Shown here: positions 43,641-51,066 of the stretch, piece by piece
Layout of the letters: each line of letters begins with the position of its first letter
Position numbering within the stretch: position 1 is the stretch's first letter
The notes under the pieces: model-generated
What the model was told of the DNA's origin: nothing
Databases searched by the model: none
Seen by the model: only the letters and a program-made list of their open reading frames with translations
Program-made: the position numbers and the translations under genes
Source: Bacillota bacterium
Lineage (GTDB): Bacteria; Bacillota; Clostridia; Acetivibrionales; DSM-1351
Direction: 5' to 3'
Length of the DNA: 51,066 nt
Assembly (NCBI GenBank): GCA_023416275.1
Contig: JAEZIB010000052.1
Location: 1-51,066, forward strand

Positions 43641-44669
43641 ATGACAAAACCTATTATTGGAATACCTATGGGTGACCCGGCAGGTATCGGTCCCGAAATA
43701 ATTGTAAAGGCATTAAAAGACGAAAAGATATATGAAATATGCAGTCCGCTTGTAATTGGTGATGCCCATATAATAAAAAAAGCTGCTCAAATATGTACTG
43801 TTAATTCCCAAGTAAATGAAATTACATCTGCTAAAGAAGGAAATTACAATAAAAGTACTATAAACATTATTGATTTGAATAACATTGATATTGCACAATT
43901 TGAATATGGTACTGTTCAAGCACAAAGTGGACGTGCCGCCTATGAATATATTAAGAAGAGTGTCGAATTAGCGCTGACTAATGAAATAACTTCAATTGCA
44001 ACTACACCTATAAACAAGCCTGCATTAAAGGCAGCTAATGTTGATTTTATTGGGCATACCGAAATACTTGCTGGGTTAACCAACACAAATGATCCTTTGA
44101 CAATGTTTGAGGTAAGAGGAATGAGGGTGTTTTTTCTTACTCGTCATGTATCACTAAAAAAAGCATGCGAAATGGTTACCAAGGAAAGATTACTTGACTA
44201 TATAGATAGATGCACAAAGGCGTTAAAAAGTCTTGGAGTAAATGAGGGTATAATGGCTGTGGCAGGACTCAATCCGCATAGCGGGGATAATGGCCTGTTT
44301 GGTACAGAGGATGAAGAATTTATTGCGCCTGCTGTATTAGCAGCCAAGGAGCAGGGGTATAATGTGGAAGGACCAATAGGTGCTGATTCTGTATTTCATT
44401 TGGCATTAATGGGAAGGTATAATTCAGTGCTTTCACTCTATCATGATCAGGGGCATATTGCAACAAAAACTCTGGATTTTGAGAGGACAATTGCAATTAC
44501 GCTGGGATTGCCATTTTTGAGAACATCGGTAGATCATGGTACAGCTTATGATATAGCAGGAAAGGGCATAGCCAGTGAGGTAAGCATGGTAGAGGCAATT
44601 CTATTGGCAGGAAAATATTCGGAGTCATATACAAGGTGGGTAAAGGATAAAAAAACTAGCATAAAATAG
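43641..44669 (+). CDS. PdxA-family 4-hydroxythreonine-4-phosphate dehydrogenase
   Basis: A 342-residue NAD-dependent dehydrogenase. It shows IPMGDPAGIGPEI at the start, a metal-binding His in FIGHTEILA, a second in GLNPHSGDNG and a third in LYHDQGHIATK. PdxA makes the aminoacetone precursor of pyridoxal phosphate, but no pdxJ is nearby, and stand-alone clostridial members often belong to the PdxA2 group acting on phospho-threonate or -erythronate; I leave the symbol empty for that reason. ATG 43641 has GGAG six bases upstream. Confidence 0.85.
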   Translation: MTKPIIGIPMGDPAGIGPEIIVKALKDEKIYEICSPLVIGDAHIIKKAAQICTVNSQVNEITSAKEGNYNKSTINIIDLNNIDIAQFEYGTVQAQSGRAAYEYIKKSVELALTNEITSIATTPINKPALKAANVDFIGHTEILAGLTNTNDPLTMFEVRGMRVFFLTRHVSLKKACEMVTKERLLDYIDRCTKALKSLGVNEGIMAVAGLNPHSGDNGLFGTEDEEFIAPAVLAAKEQGYNVEGPIGADSVFHLALMGRYNSVLSLYHDQGHIATKTLDFERTIAITLGLPFLRTSVDHGTAYDIAGKGIASEVSMVEAILLAGKYSESYTRWVKDKKTSIK

Positions 44670-44782
44670 GTTTAATTACCCATTAACAATGCACAACAGA
44701 AAAAATAACGACATAATAATCCCATAAGTCCTTTTTCATTTCATAAAATTAATTATAATTTTACTAAAACTGCTATATTGTG

Positions 44783-44811
44783 TTGACATTTATTTTTACT
44801 TTTTGTACTAT
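44783..44811 (+). promoter_or_regulatory. Promoter upstream of the zinc-ribbon/TPR gene
   Basis: TTGACA (44783-44788), 17-bp spacer, TACTAT (44806-44811). It would give a leader of ~180 nt. The rest of 44670-44999 has no gene. Confidence 0.5.
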
Positions 44812-44999
44812 TAAATTGTTTGAATTACATATAATGAAGGTCAAGGGAATAATGTAATATTTGGTCAAGTAAATAAAAGGTATTTATTTGTTATTATAAA
44901 ATAATAATGTGACTCGTTGTGTTATATGAAACTAATCTTAGAAAAAACTTGAAGCAATAAGTTATATTAAAAAAATACATATAAATGAGGTGAAAATAA

Positions 45000-45593
45000 A
45001 TGCCAGCACAGGTGGTTGATATATGTTGTCCTGGATGTGGAGCTAGAGTTTCTACAGGACAGAAGGAATGTGAATTCTGTCATAAACCTATTGTAATATC
45101 TACATTTAATAGTGTTTATGCAATGCCAATGCCTGAAGTTAATAAATATGCAAATGCTTATAGAAAGGCATTAACTGAGAATCCGGAAAATCAAGATTTG
45201 AATACTTCTGTTGCTATGTGCTATTTAAAATTGAAAATATATGATAAAGCTTCGGAAGCTTTTGAAAATGCGTTAGAAGGTAATTTCGATAATTCAGAAG
45301 CTTTTTTCTATGCTGCGATTTGCCAGTTGGGTGGGAAAAAAGCTTTTTTGGTGCAACGACCAATAATTGATAGAATTGAAGAGTATATAAATGCTGCTTT
45401 AATGATAGAGCCGAGAGGCATTTATTATTATTTTCAAGCATACATAAAGTACGATTATTTTAGTAGAAAGTTTTTTAAAACTTCACCAACTTATCAAGAA
45501 GCATTAGAAATGGCGGATAATGCTGGTGTATCTCAGCTTGATATTGAACAGTTTTATAGCATTTTAGGAGTACCTCGTCCAGAATGTTTATAA
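45000..45593 (+). CDS. Zinc-ribbon and TPR protein
   Basis: A 197-residue protein. The N-terminal zinc ribbon is C10-x2-C13-x10-C24-x2-C27 in the CPGCGARVSTGQKECEFC region. From about residue 50 there are TPR-like helices (NPENQDLNTSVAMCYLKLK and YDKASEAFENALEG) and more alpha-helical sequence to the end. It probably acts as a cytosolic adaptor. AGGTG precedes the ATG. Its last Leu codon and TAA stop lie inside the terminal repeat of the MITE-like element, so its C-terminus was probably changed or shortened by that insertion. Confidence 0.7.
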   Translation: MPAQVVDICCPGCGARVSTGQKECEFCHKPIVISTFNSVYAMPMPEVNKYANAYRKALTENPENQDLNTSVAMCYLKLKIYDKASEAFENALEGNFDNSEAFFYAAICQLGGKKAFLVQRPIIDRIEEYINAALMIEPRGIYYYFQAYIKYDYFSRKFFKTSPTYQEALEMADNAGVSQLDIEQFYSILGVPRPECL

Positions 45594-45810
45594 CGAGGCA
45601 AGAAAATGTCCCCAACTTCTATAAGTGGCGGGTATCACTTTGGTTATCAGGCGGTGAGAATATCTCCTGCCTCGATGAAACGCCGCTGAATGTAATAGCT
45701 CGAAAATAAAGTATGTACAAACAAGGTGCATTTTCGAGCCACAAAAACCACAAGTGGTTTTTGACGGTGTAAAAAATCGAAAAATTTCATTTTGAATCTA
45801 GGCGTTATAA
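45588..45810 (+). mobile_element. MITE-like element, copy A
   Basis: A 223-bp noncoding element with perfect 8-bp terminal inverted repeats TTATAACG (45588-45595) and CGTTATAA (45803-45810), part of longer imperfect ones that share an inner AAAATG. Inside are CTCGAAAAT/ATTTTCGAG and the hairpin AAAAACCAC-aa-GTGGTTTTT. It matches copy B (28444-28669) end to end on the other strand. No transposase is in the window. It supplies the stop codon of the TPR gene. Confidence 0.75.
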
Positions 45811-45884
45811 TTATGGCAATTCAGGGCGTACATATTTGTGCGTTCGGTAAAAATATAAATTCATAATTTAGGGGGGGATGTGAT

Positions 45885-46508
45885 ATGGGCTGTCTCGGGA
45901 GCAGTGATCCGAATGCACAATTAATTAAGCAGGCATGTAAAGGAAAAACGGATGAGCAAAAGAAAGTAATTGAATATTTCTGTAAACAGGAAGGTTGTTT
46001 GTCTAAGAATATGACTGACAATGAATATATGGCTTTGGTTTCTAGAAAAAGAGATTCAGTGGATTTTAGGAAAAAGGCGTTAAGTAAGATTGGCTTAGAC
46101 GAAGATGAGGTAAGTGAAATTTCGCCTGCAATGTTCGAAGGATTTGTATTCAAAAATGCTTATGCAAAGAAACGGGCCGATGGATTGTGGGTAAGTTCAA
46201 CGTATTAGGTATCATGGTTGTTTTTTAGTTCAACCCAAGTATATATTTATCGGCATACATTTAATTTGGACGAAGATAAGAAGAATGAAAGTACAGATGA
46301 ATTCTTCTATAAAGATGTTACATCATTTTCAACAAGTTCTGAAACAGAAACAGCTCATGGTCTTGGTGACAAGAAGTTTGAAGTGGAAACAAACAAGTTC
46401 TGTATGGTAGTACCTGGTGATAAAATGTATGTTTCAATGGATGGTGTAGAAGATTCAGAAACAATCATTCAAGCGATGAAACAAAAACTTAGAGAGAAAA
46501 AAATGTAG
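45885..46508 (+). pseudogene. First copy of a duplicated hypothetical gene, split by a nonsense codon
   Basis: Encodes 207 residues interrupted by TAG at 46206-46208. Apart from its N-terminus (MGCLGSSDPNAQ instead of a membrane helix) it is collinear and about 80% identical with the protein at 46526. At the stop, the intact copy has CAG (SYQVSW) where this one has TAG, a single C-to-T change. No other frameshift follows, so the break is recent or the TAG is read through. The ribosome site GGGGGGAT upstream of ATG 45885 is intact. The family is not recognised. Confidence 0.8.
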
Positions 46509-46525
46509 ATTGGAGAGGAGTAAAA

Positions 46526-47188
46526 ATGGGAGTTATTATTGTATTAGCAATTATTGTAGCTATCATTTGGTATACAAAGGTTTATAATACACCAAATGCA
46601 AAAGCTGTAAGAGAATTATGTAAAGATAAAAATGAGCAACAAAAAAAAGTTATTGAGTATTTCTGCAAAGAAGGTTGTTTGACAAAAACTATGAGTGATG
46701 ATGAATACTTACGGTTAGTGGGAAATAGAAGAGATTCATTTGACTTTAGAAAAAAAGCTATGTCCAAAATAGGTCTTGATGAAGATGAGATAAGTGAAAT
46801 TTCGCCAGCAATGTTTGAAGGTTTTATATTTAAAAATGCTTATGCAAAGAAACGGGCTGATGGAAGATGGGTAAGTTCATCATATCAGGTATCATGGGTA
46901 TTCTTTAGTTCAACACAAATATATATTTATCGCAGCACCTTTAATATGGATGAGGATAAAACGAATGAGAGTACCGATGAATTCTTCTATAAAGATGTAA
47001 CTTCATTTTCAACAAGCACTGAAACCGAAACAGCTCATGGACTTGGAACTGATAAGTTTGAAGTAGAAACAAACAAGTTCTTCATGGTTGTTCCTGGAGA
47101 TAAGCTATCTGTATCAATGGATGGTGTAAAAGATTCAGAAGCAATCATTCAAGCGATGAAACAGAAACTTAGAGAGAAAAAAGCGTAA
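46526..47188 (+). CDS. Membrane-anchored hypothetical protein, intact copy
   Basis: A 220-residue protein with one N-terminal helix (VIIVLAIIVAIIWY, residues 3-16) and a cytoplasmic domain. The middle (residues ~25-95) is a charged helical region with KKVIEYFCKEGCL; the last ~120 residues alternate strands with an SSTQIYIYRSTF and VETNKFFMVVPGD pattern, suggesting a PH-like beta-barrel (inference from texture, not a family match). It lies 17 bases after the broken copy. GGAGAGGAG precedes the ATG. It ends at a strong terminator. Confidence 0.7.
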   Translation: MGVIIVLAIIVAIIWYTKVYNTPNAKAVRELCKDKNEQQKKVIEYFCKEGCLTKTMSDDEYLRLVGNRRDSFDFRKKAMSKIGLDEDEISEISPAMFEGFIFKNAYAKKRADGRWVSSSYQVSWVFFSSTQIYIYRSTFNMDEDKTNESTDEFFYKDVTSFSTSTETETAHGLGTDKFEVETNKFFMVVPGDKLSVSMDGVKDSEAIIQAMKQKLREKKA

Positions 47189-47208
47189 CTATTATAATAA
47201 AGTTAATT

Positions 47209-47250
47209 GACCTCTGTTTATTAATTAATATAAGCAGAGGTCTAATTTAT
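47209..47250 (+). terminator. Terminator after the duplicated genes
   Basis: GACCTCTGTTTAT pairs with ATAAGCAGAGGTC (13 pairs, one G-T) around an eight-base loop, followed by TAATTTATAA. It separates the duplicated genes from the YidD/ATPase operon, whose first start is ten bases further. Confidence 0.65.
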
Positions 47251-47259
47251 AAATATGGA

Positions 47260-47736
47260 GTGAGAGAAATATCAGAAGAAAAAATACCCCATTATGTTAA
47301 TGATCCTATTATAAATGCTATGACTGCACCTGAGTTGAAACTAAAAAGACCAAAAATAAATTATTTAGAAGCAATATTATTTGTTTTGGCAATGTTAGGA
47401 GGGGCATATTTAATATCATTTATCATATCTATATTAGTCCAATTAATAAATAATCGACTTTTAGAGCTTAAGAGAATATTTGTTTATGCAAATAGTATGT
47501 ATATTTGGTCTTTAATTGTAGTCGTACTTTGTATGTCAAGGTTTATTTGCATTTGGTTTGTTCGCTTATATCAACGCTATGCTAGATCAGAAACACGATT
47601 GCGATGTTGTTATATACCATCATGTTCAGAGTATGCTATATTATCTTTTAAAAAATATGGAGTATTTTGGGGTGGAATAAAAACTGTAAAGAGGCTTTTA
47701 AGGTGTCATCCGCCTGGCGGAGTAGATTATCCTTAG
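47260..47736 (+). CDS. YidD-domain membrane protein
   Basis: A 158-residue protein with two predicted helices (about residues 37-65 and 82-107) and a C-terminal ~55-residue YidD (DUF37, membrane protein insertion efficiency factor) domain: YIPSCSEYAI, GGIKTVKRLLRCHPPGGVDYP. Housekeeping YidD is about 70-85 residues and soluble/peripheral and sits between rnpA and yidC; here the domain is fused to a membrane anchor and next to an ATPase. The GTG start has no clear ribosome site, so the N-terminus is uncertain. Its stop is 23 bases before the ATPase. Confidence 0.75.
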   Translation: MREISEEKIPHYVNDPIINAMTAPELKLKRPKINYLEAILFVLAMLGGAYLISFIISILVQLINNRLLELKRIFVYANSMYIWSLIVVVLCMSRFICIWFVRLYQRYARSETRLRCCYIPSCSEYAILSFKKYGVFWGGIKTVKRLLRCHPPGGVDYP

Positions 47737-47759
47737 ATTATATAGGAAGGTGATGGTGT

Positions 47760-50435
47760 ATGGGAGGTACATTTGATAGTATTTCTAATGTATTGTTATC
47801 AGATGGTGAAAGAGTTGGAATAGGTATATTGGAAATTGTTTCTATACCAGATATGTCGGTAATATCAAATGAGCGTAATAATGATATTGTTGTGACTGTT
47901 TATAAGAAGGATATGGAAAATTTTCTTTCTGAAATATATCAGTACTATAAATTAAACGGAAATTGTAATGATATTTCGTTAGAACTTTTATGGACAACAA
48001 ATGAAGTTAAGAATCAGCCATATAAGGCTAGTATACGTTTATTTATTATAGTTAGAGCAATTTCTAACCAAGAACAAATAATCAACGAAACCATATTTTC
48101 ATTATTAAAATTGTGTAAGTCAACACTAGATTTAGAAAAATTTGAATATAAAGAAATAAAATTTGACAGTTTTAAGAGTGTAATTTCTAATATAAATAAT
48201 CAATCGATTAAAGCCATTGTAAAAGATGAAAGAATTGAAAACTTACAAAATCAGATTTTGCCGATATGCTATTCTTATGACCAATTACCAACTAATAATA
48301 GTGATTTAAGTAAAATAGTAAATACTCTTATTGATTATCCAAATTGTGCAGTTTCATTTCAGCTAATTCCTACTTTTTTTAATCAGGGTGAAATTTCTGA
48401 ATTGAGCAGAATGACACAGGCACTTGATACACTTCATAAAGGTGTTATGGAACAAGGTGTTGGTAATGTAAGTTATTTATTTACTGAAAAGCAATTGGAG
48501 ATATATAGGTATTATGCACAAAATAAGAATAATCCATTATACTATTTTAATATTTTGATATACGGAGATACTCAGGCTGTAACGAACATTTCTAGTAGAA
48601 TTTATGGGCAATTGAATGCTAGTGGCACAAATATAGCAAATATTAAATATGTAAGTCTGGATGCGAGCGTAGTAAATAAAGATGGTAATTTCTATCCACT
48701 ACCATGGGCAATTAATGAAATACTGATTAATGCAGATAGAAATAATTACATATGGGCATCAGGGCAAATAACTCAAAACTATTATAGATTGCCATACATA
48801 ATTACAGCAGAAGAAGCTTCTGAGTTTTTTAGATTACCAGTAGGAAATGATAAAATTGCAGCAGGATTAAATGTAAATACAACTGGTAAAACAAGTAAGA
48901 CCTACACCGATAACATTATCAATACTGGAGATATTGAAATTGGTAAATTGAAATCATCATCTAAAGGTGATTCAATAGGTATATCACTTAGGGATTTGAC
49001 AAAGCATATGCTAATTGTTGGTACTCCTGGTTCAGGTAAGACAACCTTCTCGGTTAGCCTTTTAGATAGATTATGGAAAAATCATCATATTCCTTTCTTG
49101 GTTATTGAACCAGCTAAAAATGAGTATAGAGCATTAGTGCAAAGTATTCCAGATTTACAGGTATTTACTCCAGGGAAAAATTACATATCACCTTTCGTTT
49201 TTAATCCGTTTGTACCACCAGAAAACGTAAAATTGGAGACGTATAAGTCTACATTAAAAACTGCCTTTGCAGCTGCAGTTTCGATGTCTACTCCGCTGGA
49301 TAAGATATTTGAAGAGTCAATTAATAATTGCTATTCAGACTTTCGATGGCTGGATTCTTATACTATCGCTGATAAAGGTAATATATTTAATATTAATGAT
49401 TTTATCAAATGTTTTCAAAGTACTTTTGATGATATAGGGTATACAGGTGATGCTAGAAACATCGGAAGAGCGGGTGTGGTAAGGCTTAATAGTTTAGTAA
49501 ACCTATTTGATAATTATTTTTCAATCCCTATAAAGGATATATTGGAAAAACCGACGATTATTGAATTGGCGGCAATTGAAAATAGTGATCAAAAGGCTCT
49601 TCTTATTGCGTTACTGTTGCTTTCAATTTTAGCATATGTAAACAGCAATTATGTAGGTATAGGTGAATTAAAAAATGTTATTCTGCTTGAAGAGGCACAT
49701 GTTCTCTTGGATGCTAATAGTAATGTAGGTCAAGGCGATGCTAATCCAAGTGCAATAGCTCAAGGACTGGTAAAAAGGATGTTGGCTGAAATTCGTTCTT
49801 ATGGAGTAGGAATAGTAATTGCTGATCAATCACCACGAAAAGTTACAACTGATGTTGTAGGACTAACAGATATTAAGCTGGCGTTTAGATTAGTAGAGGC
49901 AAGCGACAAACAGATATTAGCAGATAGTACTAATATGACAGACATACAAATACAACGACTTTCAAAATTAAAACCTGGAGAAGCCTTGTTGTTCTTTAAT
50001 AAACTTGATGAGCCAGAAGAGGTAAAGACAGAAGATTACAGACTTAATAATAATATCAGTATATCGCTATCTGATGAAGGTATTAAATCATTATCTACAT
50101 ATTGGAAAGATAAAAAAGAACACCTAAGACCTTATCCTGAGTGTTCACATATTCAGTATTGCAGAGAAACGTGTGATTTTGAGAGAAGAGCATTGGCAAA
50201 AGAAATTGCAAGGAGAATTTATGTTAAGAATTTCAAGGCTGATAGTACTGATTTTGGGCTTGTATTAAATGTGTTTAAACAAATATCAAAACTAGTACAG
50301 TTTGAATTAAATGATGAAGAGTTTACAAAGGAATTATTGGCATGTGTTAAGGTTCAATTATGGAGAAGGATTAAGTATGGAACAAAGATTCAAATAAAAG
50401 AAGTACAGATATATAATTCACTTGACAAAGCTTAA
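47760..50435 (+). CDS. HerA/VirB4-like ATPase (DUF87-type)
   Basis: An 891-residue P-loop ATPase. Residues 1-345 are of no recognised family. ITAEEASEFFRLP (349-361) resembles the segment before the motor in TraG/VirB4-type ATPases. Walker A is GTPGSGKT (421-428), Walker B VILLEEAH (640-647), and IADQSPRKV (687-695) matches the sensor region of HerA. Near the C-terminus C795-x5-C801-x3-C805 could bind metal. HerA-type hexamers move DNA or protein; no NurA, Sir2 or relaxase is next to it in this window. AAGGTGAT precedes the ATG, and the acidic repeat gene starts 19 bases later. Confidence 0.82.
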   Translation: MGGTFDSISNVLLSDGERVGIGILEIVSIPDMSVISNERNNDIVVTVYKKDMENFLSEIYQYYKLNGNCNDISLELLWTTNEVKNQPYKASIRLFIIVRAISNQEQIINETIFSLLKLCKSTLDLEKFEYKEIKFDSFKSVISNINNQSIKAIVKDERIENLQNQILPICYSYDQLPTNNSDLSKIVNTLIDYPNCAVSFQLIPTFFNQGEISELSRMTQALDTLHKGVMEQGVGNVSYLFTEKQLEIYRYYAQNKNNPLYYFNILIYGDTQAVTNISSRIYGQLNASGTNIANIKYVSLDASVVNKDGNFYPLPWAINEILINADRNNYIWASGQITQNYYRLPYIITAEEASEFFRLPVGNDKIAAGLNVNTTGKTSKTYTDNIINTGDIEIGKLKSSSKGDSIGISLRDLTKHMLIVGTPGSGKTTFSVSLLDRLWKNHHIPFLVIEPAKNEYRALVQSIPDLQVFTPGKNYISPFVFNPFVPPENVKLETYKSTLKTAFAAAVSMSTPLDKIFEESINNCYSDFRWLDSYTIADKGNIFNINDFIKCFQSTFDDIGYTGDARNIGRAGVVRLNSLVNLFDNYFSIPIKDILEKPTIIELAAIENSDQKALLIALLLLSILAYVNSNYVGIGELKNVILLEEAHVLLDANSNVGQGDANPSAIAQGLVKRMLAEIRSYGVGIVIADQSPRKVTTDVVGLTDIKLAFRLVEASDKQILADSTNMTDIQIQRLSKLKPGEALLFFNKLDEPEEVKTEDYRLNNNISISLSDEGIKSLSTYWKDKKEHLRPYPECSHIQYCRETCDFERRALAKEIARRIYVKNFKADSTDFGLVLNVFKQISKLVQFELNDEEFTKELLACVKVQLWRRIKYGTKIQIKEVQIYNSLDKA

Positions 50436-50454
50436 TTGAATGGAGGCGGAGAAT

Positions 50455-51066
50455 TTGGACGAAGGATGCGAGGAAAGTGTAGATGTTTCTGATTCTGGTG
50501 GAGATGAAGTTAGCGACTGTTCATCAGATGAAGTAGAGGAAACTCCAGAGGACTCTGAAGAAGAGAGCGTTGACACAAGTGATGAGGATATAGAAGATAC
50601 CTCAGAGGACGAAGATGAAATACCAGAGGACTCTGAAGAAGAGAGCGTTGACACAAGTGATGAGGATATAGAAGATAACTCAGAGGATGAAGATGAAATA
50701 CCAGAGGACTCTATAGAAGAGAGTGTTGATACAAGTGATGAGGGTGAAGACGATACCTCAGAGGACGGTATTGACAGTATGAATGAAGATGTGGATAGTA
50801 TTACAGAGGATGTAGAAGGCGAGACTCCAACAGATGATGCAGGAGACACAGAAAGTGAGACTCCAACAGATGATGTAGGAGATGCAGAAGGTGAGACTCC
50901 AACAGATGATGCAGGAGATATGGAAGGCGAGTCTCCAACAGATTATGCAGGAGATATGGAAGGCGAGGCTTCAACAGATGATGCAGGAGACACAGAAGGC
51001 GAGGCTTCAACAGATGATGTAGGAGACACAGAAGGCGAGACTCCAACAGATGATGCAGGAGATATG
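50455..51066 (+). CDS. Acidic tandem-repeat protein, partial (runs off the window)
   Basis: From TTG 50455, eight bases after GGAGGCGGAG, the plus strand is open for all 204 codons to the end of the window. The product is extremely acidic (mostly Asp, Glu, Ser, Thr, Gly). It has two repeat blocks: a 26-residue unit (PEDSEEESVDTSDED...) three times from 50545, then a 12-residue unit (ETPTDDAGDTEG) six times plus a partial from 50821. No signal peptide is visible at the start. It is likely an unstructured spacer or interaction domain of a longer protein in the ATPase operon. Frames on the opposite strand here are shadows. Confidence 0.8.
   Translation, partial: MDEGCEESVDVSDSGGDEVSDCSSDEVEETPEDSEEESVDTSDEDIEDTSEDEDEIPEDSEEESVDTSDEDIEDNSEDEDEIPEDSIEESVDTSDEGEDDTSEDGIDSMNEDVDSITEDVEGETPTDDAGDTESETPTDDVGDAEGETPTDDAGDMEGESPTDYAGDMEGEASTDDAGDTEGEASTDDVGDTEGETPTDDAGDM
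50545..50775 (+). repeat. 78-bp in-frame tandem repeats
   Basis: Units start at 50545, 50623 and 50701, each 78 bp; the first two differ at few positions, the third is diverged at its end. They encode the 26-residue acidic unit. Confidence 0.85.
50821..51066 (+). repeat. 36-bp in-frame tandem repeats
   Basis: Units begin every 36 bp at 50821, 50857, 50893, 50929, 50965, 51001 and 51037 (last one cut by the window). Consensus starts GAGACTCCAACAGATGATGC. No spacers between units. Confidence 0.9.

Noticed and set aside
47760..50435. Described HerA-NurA or HerA-Sir2 defence pair
   Set aside because: No NurA nuclease, Sir2 or DUF4297 gene is adjacent within the window; the partners are YidD-domain and acidic repeat proteins.
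50418..51046. Two minus-strand open frames rich in Ser or Leu/His
   Set aside because: They are mirror frames of the plus-strand acidic repeats, which have a strong ribosome site, follow the ATPase by 19 bases and stay open to the window end.
50821..51066. 36-bp repeats resembling a CRISPR array
   Set aside because: The units are directly tandem with no spacers and are in frame within a coding sequence.

Overview
The window looks like chromosomal DNA from a low-GC, spore-former-type Clostridium. The low GC content, AAAGGAGG-type ribosome sites, frequent TTG/GTG starts, a hybrid-cluster protein with a C-terminal DUF1858 domain, an EFR1-type ferredoxin, a split transketolase and copper-amine-oxidase-N domains all suggest an anaerobe of the Ruminiclostridium/Clostridium group. 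This placement is inferred from gene content, not from a marker gene. No rRNA, tRNA, CRISPR array, transposase or prophage was found.

Layout. 0-5.7 kb holds an APC permease, an EFR1 flavodoxin-ferredoxin, an AraC regulator overlapping in function with a DUF1905-nitroreductase fusion, and a ParE toxin remnant. 6.1-10.8 kb is one operon: exported protein, ABC ATPase, ABC permease, histidine kinase, response regulator. 11.1-16 kb has an MFS efflux pump behind a 14-codon leader peptide and hairpins, then the RNA polymerase recycling factor HelD. 16.4-18.3 kb has a DMT transporter, a VOC protein and a broken VOC partner.

18.4-28.4 kb is the most distinctive metabolic region. It carries a two-subunit transketolase, three stand-alone condensation/acyltransferase-like proteins, a carrier protein, a KAS III enzyme, an SDR reductase and a hot-dog thioesterase. 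It reads as a pathway that builds a short (3-hydroxy)acyl group on a carrier protein and transfers it to an unknown acceptor. The transketolase and first condensation gene share a homologous 5' leader, and the carrier-protein and second condensation genes share a hairpin next to the ribosome site. The third condensation paralogue has Asn where the catalytic His should be.

28.8-36.9 kb has a Crp/Fnr regulator divergent from hcp, with a perfect 16-bp palindrome centred 41.5 bp upstream of the predicted hcp start. It is followed by a PpiC foldase, phosphatidylserine decarboxylase, phosphofructokinase and a zinc-dependent phospholipase C-like protein. 37.5-43.1 kb has two convergent GntR/ABC cassettes separated by strong hairpins. 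43.6 kb is a PdxA-family dehydrogenase.

45-51 kb (open at the window end) is a second candidate system: a zinc-ribbon/TPR protein, two tandem copies of an unrecognised protein (the first broken by one stop codon), a membrane-anchored YidD-domain protein, an 891-residue HerA/VirB4-like ATPase, and a very acidic tandem-repeat protein that runs off the window.

Intergenic DNA carries two dispersed repeat families. One is a ~225-bp MITE-like element with terminal inverted repeats, present in two near-complete copies and at least two fragments. The other is a shorter, more decayed family.
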